A DNA stretch of 64,000 nt, taken from positions 62,001-126,000 of the forward strand of contig UQVQ01000004.1 in assembly GCA_900544595.1 (NCBI GenBank), written 5' to 3'. The stretch is from an uncultured Bacillota bacterium (GTDB taxonomy: Bacteria > Bacillota > Clostridia > Christensenellales > UBA1242). Below the pieces are notes generated by a model. That model made no database searches and had not been told where the DNA came from. It saw nothing but the letters and a program-made list of their open reading frames with translations. The position numbers and the translations under genes were made by a program. Shown one piece after another: positions 23,630 through 30,992 of the stretch; the stretch's first letter is position 1, and each line of letters starts with the position of its first letter.

Positions 23630-25162
23630 ATGAACGAAAGCGTAAGCCAAACAAAAGCAGAAGCAGCAATCGACAAGGAAATTGGAACAAAAAGAGAGCA
23701 ACTTGATTTTTCTGTTATGTTGCCAGAAGAAAATGTTTCAAAAATTCTTTCAGCAAGCGCAAGCGTTTCAATTGAAAATTTTGAGGCGCTTTTGGGAGAA
23801 GTTTCGTTTTCTGGCGAGGCGTGCTTAAACATTGTCTATTCTCTTGAAGATGGAACAATTTCAAATCATAAAATGTGCCAAGATTTTTCTGGAAAATTCG
23901 AAAACATTGCCTTCGACCCTTCTTCTCTTGTTAGAATAATTCCAAATGTTTTGGATGTTTCAATTGAAAAAGGAGTTGGAAACTCAATTAAAGTTAAAAT
24001 TTCTCTTGAAAACTCATTCTCAATTGTTAAAAATCAGGAAATTGGTTTATATTCCAACACCGACGACTCAATTTTTGTTAAAGAATCGCAAATTGAACTT
24101 TTACGCCATTCAAAAAGAAATTGCTATAATTTTGTTCAAAACTCAGTTTTTGAAACAAAACTTCCTGTTGGAAAGATTTTGGATGTAACAGGCTCGGTTG
24201 TTGTTAATAAAGCAGACGCGCTAGACGGAATTGTTGTTTTTGAAGGGGAAACAATAACAAAACTTCTTTATGCAACAGAAGACGATCGCCCTCTCCTTGT
24301 TTCTCTTGTTAACAAAGATATGTTCCGCGAGGAGGTTGAAGATGAAAATTCAGCGCGAGAAAACATTGTTGAAGGATACGCCTGCGTCGCCAATAAAGAC
24401 ATTGAAGAAACCGTTAATGCGGAAAATAAAACGATTGAAATTAGCGTTCCAATTAAAATTTGTTATGACCTTTTTGAGATGAACGGAGCAGTTGTTTGCG
24501 ATGACGCCTATTCAACAGAAAAAGAAATAAATTTAACAACCGAAGCGTTCATTTCAACCGAACTTGTTAAAACCGAGGTTTTCGATAACAAGATTGACGG
24601 GAATGTAACCCTCGACGAAGACACCCTTCGAATTGACAAGATTTTGGCAGTTGACGGAGCATATTTAACCCCACAAGTTGAAACCTATCAAAACGGAGAA
24701 CTTCAAAGCGAAGGACTTATCCACCTTAACATTATATATCTTAACGACGAAGAAGAAAATGTTAACTCTGTTTCAATTGAAATTCCATATGCGTTCAAAG
24801 AAAAAGTTGGGGAAGATGACAATCTTCGAGTTAGAACAAACAGCCAAATTATTGAAATTGACGCAACAGCAAAACGCGGTCGCGACATCTATGTTGACGG
24901 GAAAATTAAAACGCAAGTTTGGCTTTTAAAAGACAAAGAAAACGCAGTTGTTAGCGAAATTGTTGAAGGCGAAAAATATGCCGAACGCGACAGTGCAATT
25001 GAAATTTATTTTGCCGAAGAGGGGAAAACTTTCTGGGATGTTGCAAAAGAACTTCACGTTTCCGAAGATGAGCTTAAAGAACAAAATAAAGAGATTGTTG
25101 AACCATTTGCAGCGCCAGAAAAAATTGTTTTCTTCGAACAATATAAAGTTGATATGGACTAA
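23630..25162 (+). CDS. SipL-like spore protein: SPOCS (DUF3794) domains plus C-terminal LysM
   Basis: 510 residues from ATG 23630 after GGAGGG. Repeated SPOCS/DUF3794 beta domains occupy about 20-430; hallmarks include VLDVSIEKG, KILDVTGSVVV, LLYATEDDRPLLV and HLNIIYLNDEEE. A C-terminal LysM-like domain (about 458-505) contains KTFWDVAKELHVSEDELKEQN. This layout is that of SipL in Clostridioides difficile, which binds SpoIVA at the forespore surface through LysM and anchors the coat. A sigma-E promoter and the divergent yabP support a mother-cell role. Assignment as a true SipL ortholog is an inference. Confidence 0.82.
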   Translation: MNESVSQTKAEAAIDKEIGTKREQLDFSVMLPEENVSKILSASASVSIENFEALLGEVSFSGEACLNIVYSLEDGTISNHKMCQDFSGKFENIAFDPSSLVRIIPNVLDVSIEKGVGNSIKVKISLENSFSIVKNQEIGLYSNTDDSIFVKESQIELLRHSKRNCYNFVQNSVFETKLPVGKILDVTGSVVVNKADALDGIVVFEGETITKLLYATEDDRPLLVSLVNKDMFREEVEDENSARENIVEGYACVANKDIEETVNAENKTIEISVPIKICYDLFEMNGAVVCDDAYSTEKEINLTTEAFISTELVKTEVFDNKIDGNVTLDEDTLRIDKILAVDGAYLTPQVETYQNGELQSEGLIHLNIIYLNDEEENVNSVSIEIPYAFKEKVGEDDNLRVRTNSQIIEIDATAKRGRDIYVDGKIKTQVWLLKDKENAVVSEIVEGEKYAERDSAIEIYFAEEGKTFWDVAKELHVSEDELKEQNKEIVEPFAAPEKIVFFEQYKVDMD

Positions 25163-25190
25163 TAATTTAACAAAATAACTTAAAAAACAA

Positions 25191-25221
25191 CAAAAAAATG
25201 GGTTTTTCGCCCATTTTTTAT
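25191..25221. terminator. Bidirectional terminator between SipL-like and exonuclease genes
   Basis: AAAAAATGGG (25193-25202) pairs with CCCATTTTTT (25210-25219). Confidence 0.88.
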
Positions 25222-25229
25222 TTAATTTT

Positions 25230-26741
25230 TTAAAATTCATTTGAATTAAGTTTTAAAAATGCTTCGGCTGTTGCAAGAGCGTCGGCATAGGCGCGATGGG
25301 CTCCGTCGAGAGTTATTTCAAGACGTTTAACAACGTCGCCAAGGCGATAGCGAGGAAGGCGAAGTTTGCTTTTAGCAAGAGGCATAACATCAACAAACTC
25401 GTTATCGAAAACAAGCCCTTGTTTTTTTGCCGCTTGAAGAACAAACTTTTGGTCGAAGGAAACATTGTATCCAACAAGAGCGCTTCCGCGAGTGTAGCGA
25501 AAGAAATCACGAATAACAACATCGACGCTTGGGCATGATTCAACCATTGCATCGGTTATGTTGTTGATTGCCGTTGCGGAAAGCGGAATTGGGTTTGCAG
25601 GTTTAATTAGCGAAGAGAATTTTGAAACAATAGTTCCTTTTTCAATTTTAACAGCTCCAATTTCCAAAAGTTCGTCGTTTTCATAGTCTAATCCAGTTGT
25701 TTCAACATCAAAAACAACAAAAGTTCCCCGTTCGATGAATGGGTTATAAATAACTTGTCTTTTAAATAAGTTGTCTTGAGAAAGAATGGAATATGGCGTT
25801 ACACAGGGTGTTTCATATTCGTTAGAAAACACTTGTTTAAGTTCAATTTTTTCTGGAAGTTTACATCTTGAAATTGCCTTAACATAAAGAGTTAATTTTT
25901 TGTTAAACTCTTCAATGTCGCCCAAAATCAAAACTTCGTCGCCAGAAAGAAGTTGAGCAAATTTTTTTTCGTTTGCAATTGTTGTGAAATAACGAACATC
26001 AATTTTTGCGGTTGTGTCGTTAAGAACAAAAGCAAAATAGTTTTTTCTTTGTCCAATCATTTTGCCTTTTTTAACTTCATAACTTTTCTCTTCAAAATTT
26101 TCAATTTTCCCTGCAAGAATAACCGAAGTTTTTGCCGACTTAATGTTTTTAATATATTCTGGATTTGGGGAAATTTCGCCCCCAAAAAGATTTCTAAATT
26201 GTTCAACTTGATATCTTGGAACTGTTGGTTTAAGTTTTTGAATTGGTTTAAGTTCAATATCTTTCGCAATTTCGCCTTTCTCAATAACTAGCGTAAATTC
26301 GGTGCAAAATTGTTTTTCCATTTCTTTTTTTGCCGCTGTTTTAAGTTCGTTTTCGTTAAAAAATTCCAAAAAACCTTTGTCAATAACAAGCGAAACTGTT
26401 GTTTGAGAAAAGTCTTTCAAAACCTTTGCGCTTTCTTTGCTAACAAAAGGAACAACGGAAGGAAAAGCTGAACTTAAAAAATCGAAAAGAGCTTTTAAAA
26501 CAAGATTATCGTCCAAATAACTTTTCTTAAATTTAACAGTTAAGGTTGAGTTAAGAGGAAGAATTGATTTTATGTATGTTTCAAGTTCCAACTTTTCGTC
26601 GTCGGAAAGATTTTTGTTTTCAGGATATAAAAAAGTTATGCAGCACGAAGCCGAAGCTTTTTTAAGTGTTACATTAAGAAGTTTTAGGAAACTATATTTA
26701 TTTTCAAATTCTGTGTTAATTTTTGAAAGTAACCAATCCAT
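25230..26741 (-). CDS. PolC-like N-terminal region fused to DEDDh 3'-5' exonuclease, no polymerase
   Basis: 503 residues. The first 180 resemble the PolC N-terminal domain. About 205-293 is an OB fold of the PolC type (KTSVILAGKIENFEEK, GDEVLILGDIEEFNKKLTL). About 335-500 is a DnaQ-like exonuclease with FDVETTGLD, VGYNVSFD and AHRAYADALAT (the D-E-D-D-H residues). PHP and polymerase parts are missing and the frame ends just after the exonuclease. The gene lies after frr-uppS-cdsA-rseP, where polC normally stands, so it may be a reduced polC copy or a stand-alone proofreading/repair nuclease. ATG 26741 has no ribosome site; promoter geometry suggests a leaderless mRNA. Confidence 0.8.
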   Translation of the reverse strand: MDWLLSKINTEFENKYSFLKLLNVTLKKASASCCITFLYPENKNLSDDEKLELETYIKSILPLNSTLTVKFKKSYLDDNLVLKALFDFLSSAFPSVVPFVSKESAKVLKDFSQTTVSLVIDKGFLEFFNENELKTAAKKEMEKQFCTEFTLVIEKGEIAKDIELKPIQKLKPTVPRYQVEQFRNLFGGEISPNPEYIKNIKSAKTSVILAGKIENFEEKSYEVKKGKMIGQRKNYFAFVLNDTTAKIDVRYFTTIANEKKFAQLLSGDEVLILGDIEEFNKKLTLYVKAISRCKLPEKIELKQVFSNEYETPCVTPYSILSQDNLFKRQVIYNPFIERGTFVVFDVETTGLDYENDELLEIGAVKIEKGTIVSKFSSLIKPANPIPLSATAINNITDAMVESCPSVDVVIRDFFRYTRGSALVGYNVSFDQKFVLQAAKKQGLVFDNEFVDVMPLAKSKLRLPRYRLGDVVKRLEITLDGAHRAYADALATAEAFLKLNSNEF

Positions 26742-26747
26742 GCTTAA

Positions 26748-26776
26748 ATTTTACAATAAAAATAAATTTAAAACAA
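26748..26776 (-). promoter_or_regulatory. Promoter of the PolC-like exonuclease gene, leaderless geometry
   Basis: On the minus strand TTGTTT (26771-26776), 17 nt, TAAAAT (26748-26753), then 6 nt to ATG at 26741. No Shine-Dalgarno site. Confidence 0.65.
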
Positions 26777-26790
26777 GATTTTAGCAATAA

Positions 26791-26812
26791 AAAAACTGCA
26801 TTTTGCAGTTTT
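26791..26812 (-). terminator. Terminator of the frr-uppS-cdsA-rseP operon
   Basis: AAAACTGCA (26792-26800) pairs with TGCAGTTTT (26804-26812); on the minus strand a T-run follows. It overlaps the stop of the preceding gene and is just upstream of the exonuclease promoter. Confidence 0.8.
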
Positions 26813-27386
26813 ATTCTCCAAGTGGATATATTGAAAGCGCAAATTCGAACTGTGCGTTTTTAATAAGTTGGCTTTTGTTAATTGATGAAATTGTTATCGT
26901 TAAGATTTCGCTTTTTCCTTTTTCAAGCGAAAAAGTTTTAGGTTGTGAAAATTGAATGTTAAGATTCTCAATTGAATCTGGGCTATTTTTAATGTGGCAA
27001 CTTATTGTGTTTTCTCCCAAATTAACAATTGTTAAAGAAAGGATAATGTCGTCTTGATTTTCGTTAAACTCAACTGCGCTTCCCCAAGAATCGAGTTCGA
27101 GTTTTGAAGGAGAGGAAGATGGCGAAAAGGTAAGAGTTGAAAAATTATGAGATGATTTTGCGCCGGTTATGCCGCCAGAGATATTTGCTGAAATTTCGTG
27201 AACATTAAAAGTGAACGAACTTTCAACTCTTGAAGAGGGGCGAGGGATAAACAAAATGCCAAAAACAACAAACATAACGGAAAGAATAAACATTGGAACA
27301 ACAAGAATAAGCCTTGCTTTAAGCTTATTCAAATAGTTTTTTCTTCCTTCTTGAATTTGAAGGTTTTTCTCAATTTCGTTTCCCAA
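26811..27386 (-). CDS. Hypothetical membrane-anchored beta-rich protein
   Basis: 191 residues if started at TTG 27386, which has GGAG at the right distance. The basic N-terminus is followed by one membrane helix (about 23-48, LILVVPMFILSVMFVVFGILF). The rest is an extracellular beta-sandwich-like domain, Ser/Asn/Thr-rich (FNVHEISANISGGI, IILSLTIVNLGENTISCHI, KGKSEILTITISSI). The layout recalls TasA/camelysin-type or COG1470-like extracellular beta domains, but no family is certain. It starts 20 nt past rseP and ends with the operon terminator. Confidence 0.6.
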   Translation of the reverse strand: MGNEIEKNLQIQEGRKNYLNKLKARLILVVPMFILSVMFVVFGILFIPRPSSRVESSFTFNVHEISANISGGITGAKSSHNFSTLTFSPSSSPSKLELDSWGSAVEFNENQDDIILSLTIVNLGENTISCHIKNSPDSIENLNIQFSQPKTFSLEKGKSEILTITISSINKSQLIKNAQFEFALSIYPLGE

Positions 27387-27405
27387 ATTTTTCTCCAAAT
27401 GATAG

Positions 27406-28554
27406 TTATAAAACAAAATGCAAAATGTCCAGAACAACAACAAGCGTTAGCAGGAATATCAGCCCGCACATATTTATTATTCCCTGAACTTTTGGCTTTA
27501 TAGGCTTCTTTCGAATCCATTCAATTCCCGTGAAAACAATTTGAGCCCCGTCGAGCGCTGGGAAAGGAAGCAGATTAAACATGGCAAGGTTTGCCGAAAT
27601 CAGTGGAATTAAAACAAACAAGTTAACAATTGACGCCTGCGCGCTTGTTGCAATCATACCTATTGTGGCAATTGGACCTCCAACGTCTTTTGTTGTAAGT
27701 TGGAAAGTTATAAGCATCCAAAGGGATTTCAAAACTGCCCATGCCATCATAACCGCAAGAATGAAAGCTTCGCCAAGCGCTTCAAAAAATGGGCGAGGGT
27801 ATAGTTTAAGGTTTGTTCCAATTGTGTAGATTGCTTTTCCTTCGGAATCGAACGCATAAATCGCGTTGTTTGTTGTGTCGGCAAGTTGCTCTGGGGTTAA
27901 AGTTGCTGGGTTAACCCCTTCGGCAAACATCTGTTTCTTTTGAATTTTAACTTTCAAAAATTCATATTGGTTAGATTCTGGGTTAAGTCTTTTAATTGTA
28001 ACTTCAAAATCTTGATTGTTAGGTTGCTGACGCAAAAGGGCGGTTATTGTTCCGTTTGTTGCAAAGCAAACTTTTTTTCCTTCAACTCCATAAATAACAT
28101 CGCCTTGTTGCAGATTTGGATTGTAAACGGAAGGGTTGTTTGAAACTTGATAGATGTCAAATCCAAAGCAAACAAGCAAGATAAATGAAAAAACAATTGC
28201 AGAAAGAAAATTGAAAAACGCTCCCATGAAAAGAACAATAATTCGCTTCCAAGGTTTTTGATTTGTGAATGCGTCGGGATTTTTTTCTGCCCCCTCGCCG
28301 TTTTCTCCTTCAAAAGCACAGTATCCTCCAAGAGGGAAAAGACGAATTGAAAACTTTTCGCCGCGTTTGTTTGTTCGAGAAAAAATTGCCTTTCCAAAGC
28401 CAATTGAAAATTCATTGATTTTAAATTTAAGAATTCGACCTGCGGTGTAGTGCCCCAATTCGTGAATCATAATCATAAGCAAGAAAACAAGAATTGCAAC
28501 AATAACATAAACAATCATCATTGGATTGAACGCACAAAGAAAATTTAGATTCAC
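27406..28554 (-). CDS. rseP: Site-2 intramembrane metalloprotease RseP
   Basis: 382 residues, GTG start after GGAGAAATAA. The active site HELGH (about 32-36) lies in the first membrane helix. A PDZ domain is at about 140-200 (LQQGDVIYGVEGKKV). The second metal-binding motif, NLLPFPALDGAQIVF, is near 340. It cleaves membrane-embedded substrates such as anti-sigma factors or signal peptide remnants. It follows cdsA directly; dxr, which usually lies between them, is not here. Confidence 0.93.
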   Translation of the reverse strand: MNLNFLCAFNPMMIVYVIVAILVFLLMIMIHELGHYTAGRILKFKINEFSIGFGKAIFSRTNKRGEKFSIRLFPLGGYCAFEGENGEGAEKNPDAFTNQKPWKRIIVLFMGAFFNFLSAIVFSFILLVCFGFDIYQVSNNPSVYNPNLQQGDVIYGVEGKKVCFATNGTITALLRQQPNNQDFEVTIKRLNPESNQYEFLKVKIQKKQMFAEGVNPATLTPEQLADTTNNAIYAFDSEGKAIYTIGTNLKLYPRPFFEALGEAFILAVMMAWAVLKSLWMLITFQLTTKDVGGPIATIGMIATSAQASIVNLFVLIPLISANLAMFNLLPFPALDGAQIVFTGIEWIRKKPIKPKVQGIINMCGLIFLLTLVVVLDILHFVL

Positions 28555-28568
28555 TTATTTCTCCTTAT

Positions 28569-29522
28569 CTATATAATAAATGCAAAAATGAAAAATGCCA
28601 AAACAAATGGGGCATTAAAAATGTGGCTGTCGAATCTGTCGAGGAAACCGCCATGCCCTGGGAAAATGTTTCCGCTGTCTTTAACATTTGCTCGTCTTTT
28701 AATAAAAGACTCAAAAAGGTCGCCAAGTTGGCAAACAATTGCGCCAACAAAACCAAGAATAACAAAGTGCCAAACTTGAATTCCAAGCCTACTAAAACCG
28801 TTTGCAACAACTCCAAAGGCATTAAAAACATAGAAGAATGCGCCGCAAACAAGACTTGTTAAAATTGTTGCGCAAATAGAACCCGAAATTGTTTTGTTTG
28901 GGCTTATTTTAGGGCAAAGTTTTGGGCCTTTAAAAAGCATTCCGCAAAGCATTGCAAATGTGTCGGTTAAGATTGGGATTAGGAAGGTTACGATAAGCGC
29001 AACCCAACCAAGATTACCTTTAAAAAGTTCAACATTTGAGGAAGAGAATGCGTCGATTCTGTTAAGAAGCATAAGGGCAAGAAGAAAACAACTTGGATAA
29101 ACAAAAGTTAATGCAGATTTAAGGGCAACTCTTGATGCATAAGCAAGTTTGTTTATTTTATTTTCTTCGCAATATGCCTTAACTTGTTTTGTTTTAAGAC
29201 AAAGGTAAACAATAAAAGTTGTAAGCATTGTTGCAAGAAGAATTGAAAGTTGAATAACAGCATAGAAATATGGTTTAAGTTCAAAAACAAAAAACAGCAT
29301 ATGTCCGGCAAACATAAGAGAAGGATAAATTCCCGCCGCCATTTGAGATGCAGGAACTCCGTTTGCGCTTATAAGTTTTGAAAACTCAAGGGCGCAAAAA
29401 ACGCAAACTGCCGCAACAATTAAATCGAAAAAATATACGCCATAGTTGTTGATTAGCCTAAGCGCAAAAGCACCGCCAAGAACAGCAATTAAAATTGACG
29501 CAACAATAACTCTTTTTTTCAT
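28569..29522 (-). CDS. cdsA: Phosphatidate cytidylyltransferase
   Basis: 317 residues with about eight membrane helices. The C-terminal CDP-alcohol signature is clear: SFIKRRANVKDSGNIFPGHG, then GFLDRFDSHIFNAPFV. It makes CDP-diacylglycerol, the precursor for phosphatidylglycerol and the cardiolipin made by Cls (12-13.5 kb). GGAGGAAC precedes the ATG; it is 12 nt after uppS. The N-terminal region is hydrophobic and less conserved, as usual for this family. Confidence 0.93.
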   Translation of the reverse strand: MKKRVIVASILIAVLGGAFALRLINNYGVYFFDLIVAAVCVFCALEFSKLISANGVPASQMAAGIYPSLMFAGHMLFFVFELKPYFYAVIQLSILLATMLTTFIVYLCLKTKQVKAYCEENKINKLAYASRVALKSALTFVYPSCFLLALMLLNRIDAFSSSNVELFKGNLGWVALIVTFLIPILTDTFAMLCGMLFKGPKLCPKISPNKTISGSICATILTSLVCGAFFYVFNAFGVVANGFSRLGIQVWHFVILGFVGAIVCQLGDLFESFIKRRANVKDSGNIFPGHGGFLDRFDSHIFNAPFVLAFFIFAFII

Positions 29523-29534
29523 TTGTTCCTCCTG

Positions 29535-30227
29535 TTACCTTATGTTTCCAAATCTCCTATCTCGCTTTGCAAATTCTTTGCAGCATTGTTTAAGTTTTCT
29601 TTCGTTAAAACTTGGCCAGAAGTATTTTGGGAAATAGAATTCTGCATATGCAATTTGCCAAAGCATAAAATTGCTTATTCTTTGTTCGCCGCCTGTTCGA
29701 ATAACAAAATCGAGAGGGGGGAGAGAAGATGTGTAAAGCTCTTTTTCGAAATCTTCTTCCAAAATATTTGTTTTCCCGCTTTCAATAAGTCTGTTTGCCG
29801 CGCGAACAATCTCCGCGCGCCCTCCATAGTTAATTGCAACATTAAAAATCAAGCCCGTGTTATTTTTTGTTGCGTCAGTAAGTTTTTCAAGTTTTGTTTG
29901 AAGATTTGTGTTAAGCTTTGAAATATCTCCCATAACAAGAAATTTATAGTTGTTTCTAACAAACCTATCGAAATTTTCGTCAAGCGTTTTTTCGATTATA
30001 TCAAAAATCCCGTTAACCTCTTCTTTCGAACGCTTCCAGTTTTCGGTTGAAAAAGCATAAACCGAAACAACCTTAATTCCAATTTTGTTTGCGGCAATAA
30101 GCATTTTCTTAACGGCGTTTGCTCCGGCTTTGTGACCAACAAGTCGTGGGGAATGGTGTTTTTTTGCCCATCTTCCGTTTCCGTCCAAAATTATGCCAAT
30201 GTGGCAAGGGGGATTAGCTATTTTCAT
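29535..30227 (-). CDS. uppS: Undecaprenyl diphosphate synthase
   Basis: 230 residues from ATG 30227 (MKIANPPCHIGIILDGNGRW); GAGAG lies upstream. Family motifs: the catalytic Asp in ILDGNGRWAKK, LVGHKAGANAVKKM, FSTENWKRSKEEV, and the C-terminal FVIRTGGEQRISNFMLWQ and YAEFYFP. It makes the C55 lipid carrier for peptidoglycan precursors. An in-frame extension to 30281 exists but lacks family similarity. Standard place after frr. Confidence 0.94.
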   Translation of the reverse strand: MKIANPPCHIGIILDGNGRWAKKHHSPRLVGHKAGANAVKKMLIAANKIGIKVVSVYAFSTENWKRSKEEVNGIFDIIEKTLDENFDRFVRNNYKFLVMGDISKLNTNLQTKLEKLTDATKNNTGLIFNVAINYGGRAEIVRAANRLIESGKTNILEEDFEKELYTSSLPPLDFVIRTGGEQRISNFMLWQIAYAEFYFPKYFWPSFNERKLKQCCKEFAKRDRRFGNIR

Positions 30228-30244
30228 TTTATTTGTTCTCTCAA

Positions 30245-30811
30245 CTAGACTTCCATGGTTTCTTTTTCTTTTGCAAGGCAAACTTCGTCGGCAATTGCGT
30301 TATATTTGTCAACAAGTTTTTGAACTTCCTTTTCTGCACTATCGTATGCATCTTCGGAAAGAGAAGAATCTTTTTTCATTTGCTTAAAAATGTCCAAGCA
30401 ATCTCTTCTTGAATTTCGAATTGAAATTTTTGCATTTTCGCAAAGAGATTTAACATTTTTAACAATGTCGCGTCTTCTTTCCTCGGTTAATGCAGGGAAA
30501 ATAAGACGAATAACTTTTCCGTCGTCAATTGGAGTGATTCCAATGTCTGCTTGCGAAATTGCCTTGGAAACATTTTGAAGTTGCGATGAATCCCAAACAC
30601 TTATCATAAGCATTCGAGCTTCTGGAACAGAAATGTTTGCCATTTGGTTAATTGGAGTTGGAACTCCATAGTATTCTACTGTAACTTTGTCTAAAATATG
30701 TGGATTAGCGCGGCCTGCGCGAATAACTTGATATTCGTTTTTTAGATAGGAAATTGCCTTTTCCATATCGTCACGGCAGGCGTCCATATATTCTTTAATT
30801 TCTTCGTCCAC
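30245..30811 (-). CDS. frr: Ribosome recycling factor
   Basis: 188 residues, the normal RRF length. Motifs: RAGRANPHILDKVTVEYYG, PTPINQMANISVPEARML, SDIGITPIDDGK-like segment ADIGITPIDDGKVIR, and FPALTEERRRDIVK. With EF-G it splits post-termination ribosomes. GTG start preceded by AAGAGGAG. It is the first gene of the frr-uppS-cdsA-rseP operon; pyrH and tsf, which often precede it, are absent. A TATAAA box lies near 30850 on the minus strand. Confidence 0.95.
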   Translation of the reverse strand: MDEEIKEYMDACRDDMEKAISYLKNEYQVIRAGRANPHILDKVTVEYYGVPTPINQMANISVPEARMLMISVWDSSQLQNVSKAISQADIGITPIDDGKVIRLIFPALTEERRRDIVKNVKSLCENAKISIRNSRRDCLDIFKQMKKDSSLSEDAYDSAEKEVQKLVDKYNAIADEVCLAKEKETMEV

Positions 30812-30942
30812 TTTTTCATACTCCTCTTAATTTAATGATAGTGATATTTTATAACAAATTTTTGTATTTTCCAAACGATTATTTATCTCCCAAAAGTTGA
30901 TTATTTTTCGTTTAAAATCGCCTTCTTTTTAAGATTTTACTA

Positions 30943-30971
30943 TTGACAGATTTTATCGTTTGCGATATAAT
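30943..30971 (+). promoter_or_regulatory. Consensus sigma-A promoter of the GLUG surface protein gene
   Basis: TTGACA (30943-30948), 17 nt, TATAAT (30966-30971), followed by AAGGAG and ATG 30993. This is the strongest promoter match in the window. Confidence 0.92.
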
Positions 30972-30992
30972 TCTTAGCGAAGGAGATAAATT

